A stretch of DNA of 64,000 nucleotides from contig NZ_FNQN01000003.1 in the NCBI RefSeq assembly GCF_900107645.1, forward strand, positions 1-64,000, in the 5' to 3' direction. Source of the DNA: Desulfuromusa kysingii (GTDB lineage: Bacteria > Desulfobacterota > Desulfuromonadia > Desulfuromonadales > Geopsychrobacteraceae). Positions within the stretch are counted from its first letter, which is position 1. Each line of letters begins with the position of its first letter. The position numbers were made by a program, and so were the translations under genes. Positions 44,655 through 54,888 of this stretch are shown here, one piece after another. The notes below the pieces were generated by a model that was given only the letters and a program-made list of their open reading frames with translations, did not search any database and was not told the origin of the DNA.

Positions 44655-47600
44655 ATGGAACATTCCGATTTCGTACATTTACACCTTCATAGTCAATATA
44701 GTTTGTTGGACGGAGCGATTAAACTCGATGAACTGATCGCCCGTGCAAAAGAGTTTAAGATGCCAGCAATTGCGGTGACTGATCATGGCAACATGTTCGG
44801 CGCTGTTGAATTTTATAGCAAAGCGATGAGCGCCGGGATCAAGCCCATTATTGGCTGCGAAGTTTACGTCGCTCCGGGATCCCGCTTTACTAAAGGGAAC
44901 GCTCGTGGTTCCTCCGAAGCGTCCTACCATTTGGTGCTGCTCTGCATGAACCAAACTGGATACCAAAATATTTGTCATCTGGTCTCAGCTGCCTATCAAG
45001 AAGGCTTTTATTACAAGCCGCGTGTTGATTGGGAACTGCTGCTTAAGCATAACGAAGGGTTAATTGCTCTATCGGCTTGCCTTGGTGGGGAATTGCCAAC
45101 GCTGATCAATCTGAACCATTCTGACGAGGCGTTAGAGCGTGCCAGACAAATGGCTGAAATTTTCGACGATAACCGTTTCTATCTGGAATTACAGGAAAAT
45201 TTTTTACCGGAACAGGCAAAAGCGAATGCTGGCCTTATCGAGATCGCAACCAAGTTGCATCTCCCTCTGGTTGCGACTAACGATTGTCACTATTTATCCC
45301 GTGAAGATTCTTTTGCCCATGAAGTGCTGTTGTGCATACAAACGGGCAAAACCATGGATGATCCGAATCGTATGCGATTTCCAAATGACGAATTCTATGT
45401 CAAATCGTCAGAAGAAATGGCCAAGCTGTTTCCTGATCATCCTGAAGCTATTGCCAACACGATTCGGATTGCTGAACGTTGTAATCTGGAACTTGATTTT
45501 AGTACTTACCACTTTCCACAATATGACAAGCCTGCTGATAAATCACTCGATCAAGTGCTGGAAGAGCAAAGCCGATCGGGGTTGGAAGAACGCCTTAAGG
45601 AGATACGTAAGGTTCGTGATCTGAGCGAGGACGATCTGCAGATTTATCATGATCGCCTTGAAGAAGAGTTGACCTGTATCGAGCAGATGGGATTCCCCGG
45701 ATATTTTCTCATCGTTGCTGATTTTATTAACTGGGGAAAAGATCATGGGATTCCCGTAGGTCCAGGTCGTGGGTCAGCTGCCGGGAGCTTGGTTGCCTTC
45801 GCTATTCGGATTACAGATATCGATCCGATACCGTATAATCTTCTGTTTGAACGGTTTTTGAATCCAGAGCGGATTTCCATGCCAGATATTGATGTCGATT
45901 TTTGCATCTACGGGCGCGAACGAGTTATCGACTATGTACGGCAGAAATATGGCCCAGGCAATGTTGCTCAGATTATTACCTTTGGAACGATGCAGGCGAA
46001 GGGGGCTTTACGTGATGTTGGTCGAGCTTTGAATATCCCTTATGGCGAGGTTGATAGAATTGCCAAGCTTGTCCCGACTGTTCTTGGGATTACTCTGAAG
46101 GAGGCTATTGATCAGGAACCACAATTAAAAACTTTGATTGAGAAAGATCCTAAAATAAAAGAGCTGGCAAGCATCTCTTTGGCTCTTGAAGGATTGACTC
46201 GCCATGCGTCGACCCATGCCGCTGGCGTTGTGGTCACACCCCGCCCTCTCCCTGAGTATCTTCCTCTTTATGTTGATCCCAAATCTGGCGGACAAGTGAC
46301 CCAGTACCCGATGAAATATGTCGAGAAAATCGGGTTGGTTAAATTTGATTTTCTGGGGCTAAAAACTCTGACGGTTATTGAAAATGCAGTCCGAATTATT
46401 CGTGAGAGTAAAGATGAAAAGTTTGACCTGCAATTGATTTCTGACGATGACAAGACAACTTTTGACTTACTCAGTCGCGGCGAGACAACTGGGGTCTTTC
46501 AGCTTGAATCGAGCGGGATGAAAGAATATCTGGTCAAGCTGAAGCCCAGCTGTTTTGAAGATTTGATTGCCATGGTGGCTTTGTATCGTCCCGGACCTTT
46601 GGGCTCAGGGATGGTTGACTCGTTTATCAAAAGAAAGCACGGAACCGAACAGTTCCAATATGACTTTTCACAGCTTGAACCCATCCTGAAGGATACCTAC
46701 GGCGTTATTGTCTATCAGGAACAGGTTATGTTGATTGCTCAGGTCTTGGCAAACTTCAGTCTTGGTGCCGCTGATTTATTGCGTCGGGCCATGGGGAAAA
46801 AGAAGCCTGAAGAGATGGCCAAGCAGAAGAAAATCTTTCTTGATGGCGCAGCGGAAAACAAACTTAATCTTAAAAAAGCGGAAGCAGTCTTTGATCTGAT
46901 GGAGAAGTTCGCGGCTTATGGTTTCAACAAGTCGCATTCAGCTGCATACGCCCTGATTGCTTATCAAACAGCATACTTAAAAGCTCACTATCCGGTTGAA
47001 TTTATGGCCGCTCTTCTCACCGAAGATATGGAAAACACGGATAAGGTGATTAAGAATATCAGTGAGGTTCGTGCTATGGGGGTTGAAGTCCTCCCCCCGG
47101 ATATTAATGCTTCAGCACGTTCTTTTACCGTCGCCGAAGAGGTTATGCGTTTTGGTCTTGGTGCTGTCAAAGGTGTTGGCTCTGCGGCTCTTGATTCAAT
47201 CCAGGAGGTCCGCAAGGATGAACCCTTTACATCGTTGCAGGACTTTTGCGAACGCGTCGATTTGCGCAAAGTGAACAAGAAGGTCGTTGAAGCGCTGATT
47301 AAATGTGGAGCATTTGACTCTCTCGGAGGTAAGCGGGCCCAATTTTTTGCCGGTCTGGAAGAGGCGATGGATATCGGGCAACGTTTGCAACGTGAGCTCG
47401 AGTCTGGACAAGATTCCCTGTTCGGTAGTCAAGAAATTCTCTCTGTCGGTGGCAACGGGTATGGTGTTTTACCCGATGTTGATGAATGGGATGAAAAAAC
47501 TCTTTTGACTTATGAAAAAGAGATTCTGGGTTTTTATGTCACCGGTCACCCCTTAGCACGATATAGTGACTCGATCAAACGATTTGCAACCTGTGAAGCA

Positions 47601-48125
47601 TCAGCCCTGTCCGAACGTACAGATAAGGAGCAGGTGCGTGTGTGTGGAATTGTTTCGGGGATCAAGGAGCTTATTACCAAAAAAGGAGACAGGATGGCCT
47701 TTGTCTCTTTGGAAGATCTGAGCGGCTCCGTTGAGATCATTGTGTTTCCAGAAGTCTATAGCGCTTCAATGGACCTTCTTAAAGGGGACGATCCGCTGTT
47801 GGTTAGCGGAGAACTTGATGTTGGAGAAGAGGCTTGTAAAGTTTTGGCAACGGAAGTTGCTTTACTCCGTGATGTCAAGCAGGCCATGGCTAAGCGGGTG
47901 CACATCCGATTGACGACCCCAGGGTTGGATGAGATGCAGATGCGTCAGCTTAAAGGGATAGTCCAGCGTTATCGGGGAGATTGTGAAGTGAAGTTGCATA
48001 TCGTTATTCCCAATCGCAGTGAAACCGTTATTGCTTTGCCAGATAAACTGAAGATGGCCGCCACCGATGAAGCTTTAGCTGATGTTAATGCTCTGTTTGA
48101 GTATAATGTTATGAATTATGAATGA
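44655..48125 (+). CDS. dnaE: DNA polymerase III alpha subunit
   Basis: Catalytic subunit of the replicative polymerase. The 1156-residue protein has an N-terminal PHP domain (VHLHLHSQYSLLDGAI, ITDHGNMFGAVEFY-type motif), the palm with catalytic Asp in ISMPDIDVDFCIYGRE, the motif GRGSAAGSLVAFA, a finger domain and an OB-fold near the C-terminus (VCGIVSGIKELITKKGDRMA). ATG 44655 begins MEHSDFVHLHLH, the family start; no strong ribosome site is visible. Single gene on the plus strand, with accA 124 bases downstream. Confidence 0.97.
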   Translation: MEHSDFVHLHLHSQYSLLDGAIKLDELIARAKEFKMPAIAVTDHGNMFGAVEFYSKAMSAGIKPIIGCEVYVAPGSRFTKGNARGSSEASYHLVLLCMNQTGYQNICHLVSAAYQEGFYYKPRVDWELLLKHNEGLIALSACLGGELPTLINLNHSDEALERARQMAEIFDDNRFYLELQENFLPEQAKANAGLIEIATKLHLPLVATNDCHYLSREDSFAHEVLLCIQTGKTMDDPNRMRFPNDEFYVKSSEEMAKLFPDHPEAIANTIRIAERCNLELDFSTYHFPQYDKPADKSLDQVLEEQSRSGLEERLKEIRKVRDLSEDDLQIYHDRLEEELTCIEQMGFPGYFLIVADFINWGKDHGIPVGPGRGSAAGSLVAFAIRITDIDPIPYNLLFERFLNPERISMPDIDVDFCIYGRERVIDYVRQKYGPGNVAQIITFGTMQAKGALRDVGRALNIPYGEVDRIAKLVPTVLGITLKEAIDQEPQLKTLIEKDPKIKELASISLALEGLTRHASTHAAGVVVTPRPLPEYLPLYVDPKSGGQVTQYPMKYVEKIGLVKFDFLGLKTLTVIENAVRIIRESKDEKFDLQLISDDDKTTFDLLSRGETTGVFQLESSGMKEYLVKLKPSCFEDLIAMVALYRPGPLGSGMVDSFIKRKHGTEQFQYDFSQLEPILKDTYGVIVYQEQVMLIAQVLANFSLGAADLLRRAMGKKKPEEMAKQKKIFLDGAAENKLNLKKAEAVFDLMEKFAAYGFNKSHSAAYALIAYQTAYLKAHYPVEFMAALLTEDMENTDKVIKNISEVRAMGVEVLPPDINASARSFTVAEEVMRFGLGAVKGVGSAALDSIQEVRKDEPFTSLQDFCERVDLRKVNKKVVEALIKCGAFDSLGGKRAQFFAGLEEAMDIGQRLQRELESGQDSLFGSQEILSVGGNGYGVLPDVDEWDEKTLLTYEKEILGFYVTGHPLARYSDSIKRFATCEASALSERTDKEQVRVCGIVSGIKELITKKGDRMAFVSLEDLSGSVEIIVFPEVYSASMDLLKGDDPLLVSGELDVGEEACKVLATEVALLRDVKQAMAKRVHIRLTTPGLDEMQMRQLKGIVQRYRGDCEVKLHIVIPNRSETVIALPDKLKMAATDEALADVNALFEYNVMNYE

Positions 48126-48163
48126 AATGGGTGTGCATAGAACGGGCTTGTTGCTATCTGGGG

Positions 48164-48192
48164 TTGACCTCCGCTTGCGGAAGATTTATGTT
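48164..48192 (+). promoter_or_regulatory. Candidate accA promoter with palindromic spacer
   Basis: TTGACC (48164-48169), a 17-bp spacer and TATGTT (48187-48192), with TCCGC-TT-GCGGA as a 12-bp palindrome inside the spacer. Confidence 0.4.
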
Positions 48193-48249
48193 TAATTGTT
48201 AATCTCGGAATAATATTAAGCAATTATATTCAGGACAGGGAGATCCTTG

Positions 48250-49212
48250 ATGAATCAATATCTTGATTTTGAGCAACCCATTGCCGAACTTGAAACTAAA
48301 ATTGGGGAGTTACGTGAATACTCTACCGACAATGTTGATTTTTCCAGTGAGATCAAAAGGCTTGAAAAGAAAGCTGATAGACTGAAAAAGGAAGTTTATT
48401 CCAACCTCAGTCGCTGGCAGAGAACTCAGCTTGCTCGACATGCAAAGCGCCCTTACACTCTTGATTATATTGAACGGATTTTTACCGACTGGTCTGAGGT
48501 TCATGGCGATAGGAATTACCGGGATGATCCAGCTCTGGTTTGCGGTTTTGCCCGTATTGACGGAAAACCATGTTGTGTCATTGGCCATCAGAAAGGTCGT
48601 AACACCAAAGAGAAAGTGCATCGGAATTTTGGGATGCCAAACCCGGAAGGTTATCGTAAGGCGTTGCGTGTTATGCAATTGGCTGATCAGTTTGGTCTGC
48701 CAATTTTTACCTTTGTTGACACTCCTGGAGCTTTTCCCGGTATTGGTGCTGAAGAGCGGGGGCAGGCTGAAGCTATTGCGAGAAATCTGCGAGAAATGGC
48801 GATGTTACGTGTTCCGGTTATTGTCACAATTACAGGTGAAGGTGGCTCTGGCGGGGCTCTTGCGATCGCCGTTGGGAATCGGGTGTTGATGATGGAGTAT
48901 TCGGTTTATGCGGTGATCTCACCCGAAGGTTGTGCTGCAATTTTGTGGGGCGATGGCAGTAAAGGAGATCAGGCCGCTGAAGCCCTAAAATTGACAGCGC
49001 AGGATGTTGACAGTTTAGGTAGTGTTATTGATGAAGTTATTCCCGAACCTCTTGGTGGAGGGCATCAAGATTATGATCTTGCAGCCCAATCACTCAAGGA
49101 ATATTTACTGAAACACCTTAATGAGTTAGAAGAATATTCTCCTGAAGGTTTAATCGAACAGCGCTACCAGCGGTTTAGAGCGATTGCTGAATTTGAAGAG
49201 CCTAAGGTATAA
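48250..49212 (+). CDS. accA: Acetyl-CoA carboxylase carboxyltransferase subunit alpha
   Basis: Part of the enzyme making malonyl-CoA for fatty acids. The 320-residue protein shows the usual N-terminal helix ([15 protein letters not shown]), then [60 protein letters not shown] and [22 protein letters not shown] 48250 has GGGAG seven bases upstream. Length is standard. It is 11 bases ahead of rlpA, an unusual partner. The beta subunit (accD) is not in the window. Confidence 0.97.
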   Translation: MNQYLDFEQPIAELETKIGELREYSTDNVDFSSEIKRLEKKADRLKKEVYSNLSRWQRTQLARHAKRPYTLDYIERIFTDWSEVHGDRNYRDDPALVCGFARIDGKPCCVIGHQKGRNTKEKVHRNFGMPNPEGYRKALRVMQLADQFGLPIFTFVDTPGAFPGIGAEERGQAEAIARNLREMAMLRVPVIVTITGEGGSGGALAIAVGNRVLMMEYSVYAVISPEGCAAILWGDGSKGDQAAEALKLTAQDVDSLGSVIDEVIPEPLGGGHQDYDLAAQSLKEYLLKHLNELEEYSPEGLIEQRYQRFRAIAEFEEPKV

Positions 49213-49223
49213 ATCGTAAATTT

Positions 49224-49988
49224 ATGAGTCATATGCGTCGATTTTTACTTCCATCTTTCTCTCTGTTGTTGCTGCTTTTTCTATCCAGTTGCAGTGGACA
49301 CACCACCAGAGTGATTGAGACACCAGAGACTCGTGAGTTAGAGGGTTGGCAAAAGCCATATGAAGTCGATGGCCAGCGCTATCAGCCTCTGCGTGACCAT
49401 CAGGGGTTTCAACAACGTGGAATTGCCAGTTGGTATGGGCGGAAATTCCATGGCCGTAAGACCAGTAACGGTGAAGTGTATGATATGTATGCTGTCAGTG
49501 CAGCCCACAAGACTTTACCTATGGGAGTTTACGTCAAGGTGACTCACCTGGGAAATGGCCGCCATGTTATTGTCAGGATCAATGACCGGGGCCCTTTTGT
49601 TGCCGGGCGTATTATTGATCTTTCTTATGGGGCTGCCAAACAGTTGGGCATCGTTGAGTCAGGGACGGCGCAGGTGCAACTGCAAGCCCTCGGTTATCGG
49701 TCAATCGATGCAAGTAAAACCACAACTTTTAGTTCTCCTGGTAATTATGATTCTGGCTCCTTTGCGGTCCAAATAGCGGCATTTTCTACCTCATCCAATG
49801 CTTACAATTTGGTAGGAAAAGTGGATCGCCAATATGGTCAAGCGACTGTATCTGCTGGAATTAGGAATGGACAGAAAATGTATCGGGTGCGAGTTGGGAA
49901 TTTTACTTCTCTGGAACAAGCAGAACAGGCAGCCAAGAATCTTGCACGGGGTGGATTCTCTGATAGTTATGTTGTTGCCTTTGAATGA
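49224..49988 (+). CDS. rlpA: Septal ring lytic transglycosylase RlpA-family lipoprotein
   Basis: A 254-residue outer-membrane lipoprotein that cleaves denuded peptidoglycan at the septum in known cases. A lipoprotein signal (LLFLSSC, Cys near 20-25 depending on start), a double-psi beta-barrel domain (GIASWYGRKFHGRKTSNGE, VRINDRGPFV, IIDLSYGAAKQLG) and a C-terminal SPOR domain (FAVQIAAFSTSSNAYNLV to YRVRVGNFTSLEQAEQAA). The second in-frame ATG at 49233 is equally possible. The SD is weak, so it may be translationally coupled to accA (11-base gap). Confidence 0.92.
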   Translation: MSHMRRFLLPSFSLLLLLFLSSCSGHTTRVIETPETRELEGWQKPYEVDGQRYQPLRDHQGFQQRGIASWYGRKFHGRKTSNGEVYDMYAVSAAHKTLPMGVYVKVTHLGNGRHVIVRINDRGPFVAGRIIDLSYGAAKQLGIVESGTAQVQLQALGYRSIDASKTTTFSSPGNYDSGSFAVQIAAFSTSSNAYNLVGKVDRQYGQATVSAGIRNGQKMYRVRVGNFTSLEQAEQAAKNLARGGFSDSYVVAFE

Positions 49989-50123
49989 TACGGTTTTTTT
50001 ATCGGGACTGTTTATCGCTATTTTGAATTATTTTTAAAAAAAAGATCTAAAGGGTTGATTTGCCCCTTTATCCGTGCTAGTGTTCCGTCGTATCAGATCC
50101 AGTTTGTGTAGATTATTTCACTG

Positions 50124-50172
50124 TATAGTCAGATAAGAACCACACAGACCAAAAGGGCTGAGTGGTTTTTTT
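50124..50172 (+). promoter_or_regulatory. csp leader: promoter -10 and terminator-like hairpin
   Basis: TATAGT at 50124-50129 would start transcription near 50136. The first RNA element is a hairpin: AACCAC (50138-50143) with GTGGTT (50062-50067 shifted to 50162-50167), inner CAG/CTG and CC/GG pairs separated by single mismatches, and an AAAA loop, followed by Ts to 50172. It lies 66 bases before the csp start codon, with a CCCC-GCA-GGGG hairpin between. It may attenuate csp, or end the rlpA transcript. Confidence 0.6.
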
Positions 50173-50237
50173 GTGACTTGCAGGCGCTGGTCTGCATCAC
50201 GTAACTCCCCGCAGGGGACCTAGTAAGGAGAAAGTAA

Positions 50238-50438
50238 ATGGCAGAAGGAACAGTTAAATGGTTTAATGATTCTAAAGGGTTTGGTTTTATCGAGCAGGAT
50301 AACGGCCCAGACGTGTTCGCACACTTTTCAGCAATCACTGGAGAGGGTTTCAAATCCCTGTCTGAAGGTGCACGCGTTAGCTTTGATGTTGTTGATGGTC
50401 AAAAAGGACCTCAAGCGGCCAATATCGTACGGCTCTAA
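50238..50438 (+). CDS. csp: Cold-shock protein, CspA family
   Basis: A 66-residue single OB-fold RNA chaperone. The RNP1 and RNP2 motifs are KGFGFIEQD and DVFAHFSAI, following the standard start [18 protein letters not shown]. The length matches the family. ATG 50238 has AAGGAG eight bases upstream. The leader carries a terminator-like hairpin, and a strong terminator follows. Cold regulation is a guess from the family. Confidence 0.97.
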   Translation: MAEGTVKWFNDSKGFGFIEQDNGPDVFAHFSAITGEGFKSLSEGARVSFDVVDGQKGPQAANIVRL

Positions 50439-50460
50439 GATATATCAATTGTTAAGTGGA

Positions 50461-50493
50461 AAAGCTTCATGGGTAACCATGGAGCTTTTTTTC
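50461..50493 (+). terminator. Rho-independent terminator of csp
   Basis: A 13-bp stem (50461-50473 with 50478-50490, one G-T) with a GTAA tetraloop and T-run to 50493. Confidence 0.93.
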
Positions 50494-50592
50494 GTTTGAG
50501 TGACTGTGGCATCAGGTTGATAATTTGTCTCTTGATACCGTTGCATGAGTTAGCGAATATTTTATCTGCCATAAGTTTGAAAGGATGTGATT

Positions 50593-50814
50593 ATGCCCTA
50601 TGTGGAACTCAACTTGACAGTTGGCGCTACAAAAGAACAAAAAGCACAGCTAGTTGAAGGTATTACTGATTTATTAGTTAAGGTTCTTAACAAGAACCCT
50701 TCTTCGACTCAAATTGTGATCAAAGAAGTTCCGGTGGATAGCTGGGGAATAGCTGGACGTTCGGTCAAGTCTCTGCGTAAAGAGGGTGATACGGCGTTTA
50801 TCTCAAAGCAGTAA
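50593..50814 (+). CDS. 4-oxalocrotonate tautomerase family protein
   Basis: A 73-residue tautomerase-superfamily subunit. The catalytic Pro follows the initiator Met (MPYVELNL), and the fold pattern TKEQKAQLVEGITDLLVKVL plus STQIVIKEVPVDSWGIAG is typical. The start is ATG 50593, not the in-frame GTG at 50587, since Pro must become the N-terminal residue. The substrate is unknown: many such small proteins are uncharacterised. GGAT is the nearest ribosome-like sequence. Single gene. Confidence 0.9.
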   Translation: MPYVELNLTVGATKEQKAQLVEGITDLLVKVLNKNPSSTQIVIKEVPVDSWGIAGRSVKSLRKEGDTAFISKQ

Positions 50815-51067
50815 TCTTTACTTAAGTTTTTACCAAAAGTCACCCTTCTAACGGATACTGTCTCGACTTTCTCTTTAATCCTAAGTGCATTATTTAATGC
50901 GCATCCGGCTTAGGGCATGAAGCAAGCATTCTTGCTTTGCTTCTTCGTGAACCTACATTTCTTGTGTCTGCTCTCAGAATCTTCAGTTCTACCTATCTCC
51001 TTGCTCAAAAATAATATTTATAGACCCACAAGTGTGGTCCGGTTCCCTGTGTTTTGTCTGAAGATTG
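50815..51067 (+). other. Intergenic region with overlapping hairpins
   Basis: No convincing gene. Near 50885-50902 is a hairpin, GTGCATT with AATGCGC (7 bp, one T-G). Near 50920-50945, AGCAAG-CATT-CTTGCT and GAAGCAA/TTGCTTC are alternative, mutually exclusive stems. A 68-codon frame at 50917-51123 has no ribosome site and hydrophobic low-complexity content, and is probably chance. Confidence 0.4.
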
Positions 51068-51096
51068 TTGACAACGGTAGAGCAATTCAGTATCTA
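51068..51096 (+). promoter_or_regulatory. Sigma-70 promoter of the flavoprotein gene
   Basis: Perfect TTGACA (51068-51073), a 17-bp spacer and TATCTA (51091-51096). The leader would be about 77 bases. Confidence 0.55.
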
Positions 51097-51179
51097 TGTG
51101 TTCGCACTTTAAATAATATATAGTGAATATATAATAAAAGCGCTGTTTACTGAGTTTTAGAGGATAGAGGATTTTTATT

Positions 51180-52595
51180 ATGACTACTTTTGATTACGAC
51201 ATGCTTACGATTGGTGTTGGACCGGCAGGGATGGCAGTCTCGGCAATGGGTGCTGCAATGGGTTTGAAAGTCTGCGCTATTGAAAAAAACAAGCTCGGTG
51301 GCGAATGTATGAACGTTGGTTGCATTCCCAGTAAGGCATTGTTGAGAATGGCAAAGACACGACATGCCGTTACCAAGTTTACTGCCATGGATATCGATGA
51401 AATGCCGTTGCCAGGCGTTAGCAACCCTTTTCCCCGGATTCAGGAAAAACTTGATTATATCAATAACAAGAAATACGCCGTGAAGTTTGAGAAGGTTGAT
51501 AAAATTGTCGGTCAGGGGGGGGCAAGTTTTGTCGATTCGCATACTGTTGCAGTCGGAGATCGGAAAATTACGGCAAAACGGATTTTTATCTGCACTGGAA
51601 CCAAGCCGGCTCTCCCTCTGATCCCAGGTTTGGACGGTATTGACAATGTTCTGACCAATGAGAATTTATTTAATCTGGAAAAAGTTCCTGAAAGTATGCT
51701 GATTGTTGGTGGTGGGGCCATTGGTTCAGAAATGGCGCAAGCCTTTTCACGGTTGGGATGCAAAACAATGATCGTGCAAATGGATCCGCACCTTTTACCC
51801 TTTGCAGATAATTTTGCTGGTGAAGCTCTTGGAGAGGTTTTTGAAAAAGAAGGGATTGAAGTTTACAACAGCCGGATGATCAGTGAGGTTTTCGTTAAAG
51901 AAGGTCGGGTGATTCTGAAAACCAAAGAGGGAGAATCACTTGAGGCGGAACGGATCCTTGTGGCAGCAGGTCGAACCCCGACCCTGCAGGGTTTAAAGTT
52001 AGAGAATGCCGGAGTCAATTATTCACCTCGAGGGATTCCGGTGAATGGGAATCTGGAAACAAATATCAAACATATTTACGCCCTCGGAGATTGTAACAGC
52101 AATCATCTGTTTTCCCATTCGGCAATGCATCAGGGGATGGTTGCGTTGATGAATATTATGCGTCCTTGGCCGTTTAAAAAAGATTTTCGTAAATATGTTG
52201 TCCCCTGGACTGTTTTTACCGAGCCACAGGTTTCTGGTGTCGGCATGCGTGAATCTGAATTAATCGCTTCTGGCATTAAGTATGATCTGTTTGAAACCAA
52301 ATATAGTGATTATGGGGCAGCAATCGCCGAACAGGTGACGACCGGCTCTGTCCGGGTACTCGCCAGCAAGACTGGTAGAATTTATGGTGCATCGGTTGTT
52401 GGTGAAGGCTCTGCTGAGATGATTAACGAGTGGGGATTGGCAATTCAGAAGAAGCTACGTCTTGCTGATATTATGATGCTGCAACACTCTTTCCCCAGCA
52501 TGTCTTTTATGAACAAAACCATTGGTGAGAACTGGATGATGCGGCGATTAAAAAATCCATGGCTTAAAAGGATTGCGGCGGCATTGATGCGCTAA
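51180..52595 (+). CDS. Lipoamide dehydrogenase-like flavoprotein lacking the catalytic His-Glu pair
   Basis: A 471-residue pyridine nucleotide-disulphide oxidoreductase. The FAD site is IGVGPAGMAVSAMGAAMG, the redox disulphide GGECMNVGCIPSKALL, the NAD site VGGGAIGSEMAQAFSRLG, and the second FAD site HIYALGDCN. In true lipoamide dehydrogenase the C-terminal CHAHPTLSEA supplies the His-Glu base; here the matching sequence is QHSFPSMSFM, with the catalytic His replaced by Phe and Glu by Phe. It is therefore probably not a standard E3 subunit. It may act on another disulphide, a quinone or a metal. Its C-terminus (WMMRRLKNPWLKRIAAALMR) is basic and amphipathic and may bind membrane. Single gene. 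Confidence 0.8.
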   Translation: MTTFDYDMLTIGVGPAGMAVSAMGAAMGLKVCAIEKNKLGGECMNVGCIPSKALLRMAKTRHAVTKFTAMDIDEMPLPGVSNPFPRIQEKLDYINNKKYAVKFEKVDKIVGQGGASFVDSHTVAVGDRKITAKRIFICTGTKPALPLIPGLDGIDNVLTNENLFNLEKVPESMLIVGGGAIGSEMAQAFSRLGCKTMIVQMDPHLLPFADNFAGEALGEVFEKEGIEVYNSRMISEVFVKEGRVILKTKEGESLEAERILVAAGRTPTLQGLKLENAGVNYSPRGIPVNGNLETNIKHIYALGDCNSNHLFSHSAMHQGMVALMNIMRPWPFKKDFRKYVVPWTVFTEPQVSGVGMRESELIASGIKYDLFETKYSDYGAAIAEQVTTGSVRVLASKTGRIYGASVVGEGSAEMINEWGLAIQKKLRLADIMMLQHSFPSMSFMNKTIGENWMMRRLKNPWLKRIAAALMR

Positions 52596-52606
52596 TTGGC
52601 GATCTT

Positions 52607-52644
52607 AAAAAAAGCGGTCTGATGAATGTCAAACCGCTTTTTTT
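52607..52644. terminator. Bidirectional terminator between the flavoprotein gene and tgt
   Basis: A 12-bp perfect stem (52607-52618 with 52633-52644) with seven As on one arm and seven Ts on the other, serving both convergent genes. Confidence 0.92.
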
Positions 52645-52666
52645 ATATTGTGATGAGCTAAACTGA

Positions 52667-53779
<1,113 letters not shown>

Positions 53780-53871
53780 TCAGTTGTTCTCCCTTATTGC
53801 TTGCATTAGGATGTTTATCATCAGGATATAACAAAATCTCACTCAGGGTGCAATCTTATCGGAGGTTTCAA

Positions 53872-54825
53872 GTGAGCTACTATGCCCCGTTTCCCTTTGA
53901 GCTGCAACAAGTAGAATATGTAAAGTTATATTTCTACCTGGAACCCAGCGATTATTTTGACTTGCCAGCTCTGGGGTTACTGCAACTGCGACGCGAATTA
54001 TTACAGGCACTTAAAAGTCTGATCAGTATTGATGAAGATAACTCCTCGCGGAAACTGAAGCAGCTTTTTCATCCTCCTCTCCCCCATGATCCCGTTTTGT
54101 TACGACAGGTCCAGAAACCATCTCCGGCTCTGGTTATTTCACCTGATACGTCTCAATATGGATTAATTGCCCCCAAGCAGCGGATCTGTCTGCCAGTTCT
54201 TTTTATTGGCTCTGGGATCAACCTGATTGACCCCTTTATCGGTCTCCTCCAGCAACTAGGAAAACAAGGGCTTTGGCACGGGACTGGACAGTATGTTTTA
54301 GAGGGGGTAGAGGCTGAGGATGGCAGCGGCTTGAAGTCGATGCTCTGGTTCAATGGTAAACAGAAAACTCCTTTGAATCCTCCGGTTTGTCGTTTGTCGT
54401 GGTGGCTGGAGCAACAGCGTTCACCAGATAGTTCTGTCCAGCTTGAAATCATCACTCCACTCAGATTGTTACATCAAGGGAGGCCATTATTCCGGGCTGG
54501 ATTTGCCAAGATTTTTCCGTTTTTGCTGCGGCGCATAAGTTCGCTCATGGCTGGCCATGCCGGAGTTGAATTGACCTTTGTTCCCTCCCAGTTAATTTCT
54601 CTGTCAAAGCAGGTGAAAGAGATCGAGAACAATCTACAATGGAAAGATTGGCGAACTCTTAATGCTGAGCCGAGTGAGCAAAACCTAGGTGGTTTAATGG
54701 GAACCTTAAGTGTTGACGCTGATGATGTCTCAGAGTTGCTTTGGGTTTTACAATTGGGAAGTTTTTTCAACTTTGGCAAAGGAGCTCCATATGGGGCTGG
54801 ACAATATCGATTGATTTATAGTTGA
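53872..54825 (+). CDS. Cas6-like RAMP protein, without a CRISPR locus
   Basis: A 317-residue protein of the CRISPR_Cas6 (DUF2276) group of RAMP endoribonuclease-like proteins. Marks: the ITPLRLLHQGRPLFRA strand, FLLRRISSLMAGHAG (helix, usual ARFHGG position), the WKDWRT region with GGLMGTLSVD, and a Gly-rich loop near the C-terminus, LGSFFNFGKGAPYGAGQYRL. In CRISPR systems Cas6 cuts pre-crRNA at repeats. No cas gene or repeat array is within this window. GTG 53872 has GGAGG six bases upstream. A second zinc-ribbon gene lies 63 bases downstream. The role outside CRISPR is unknown. Confidence 0.75.
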   Translation: MSYYAPFPFELQQVEYVKLYFYLEPSDYFDLPALGLLQLRRELLQALKSLISIDEDNSSRKLKQLFHPPLPHDPVLLRQVQKPSPALVISPDTSQYGLIAPKQRICLPVLFIGSGINLIDPFIGLLQQLGKQGLWHGTGQYVLEGVEAEDGSGLKSMLWFNGKQKTPLNPPVCRLSWWLEQQRSPDSSVQLEIITPLRLLHQGRPLFRAGFAKIFPFLLRRISSLMAGHAGVELTFVPSQLISLSKQVKEIENNLQWKDWRTLNAEPSEQNLGGLMGTLSVDADDVSELLWVLQLGSFFNFGKGAPYGAGQYRLIYS

Positions 54826-54888
54826 ATGATGGATATTCCTTTCTGTTGAGGTCGTAACTGGGATTGAGTCCCGGCCGGAGGTGTTCGT

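Noticed and set aside
50917-51123. 68-codon frame between the tautomerase and flavoprotein genes
   Set aside because: No ribosome site, odd composition, and it covers the promoter at 51068.
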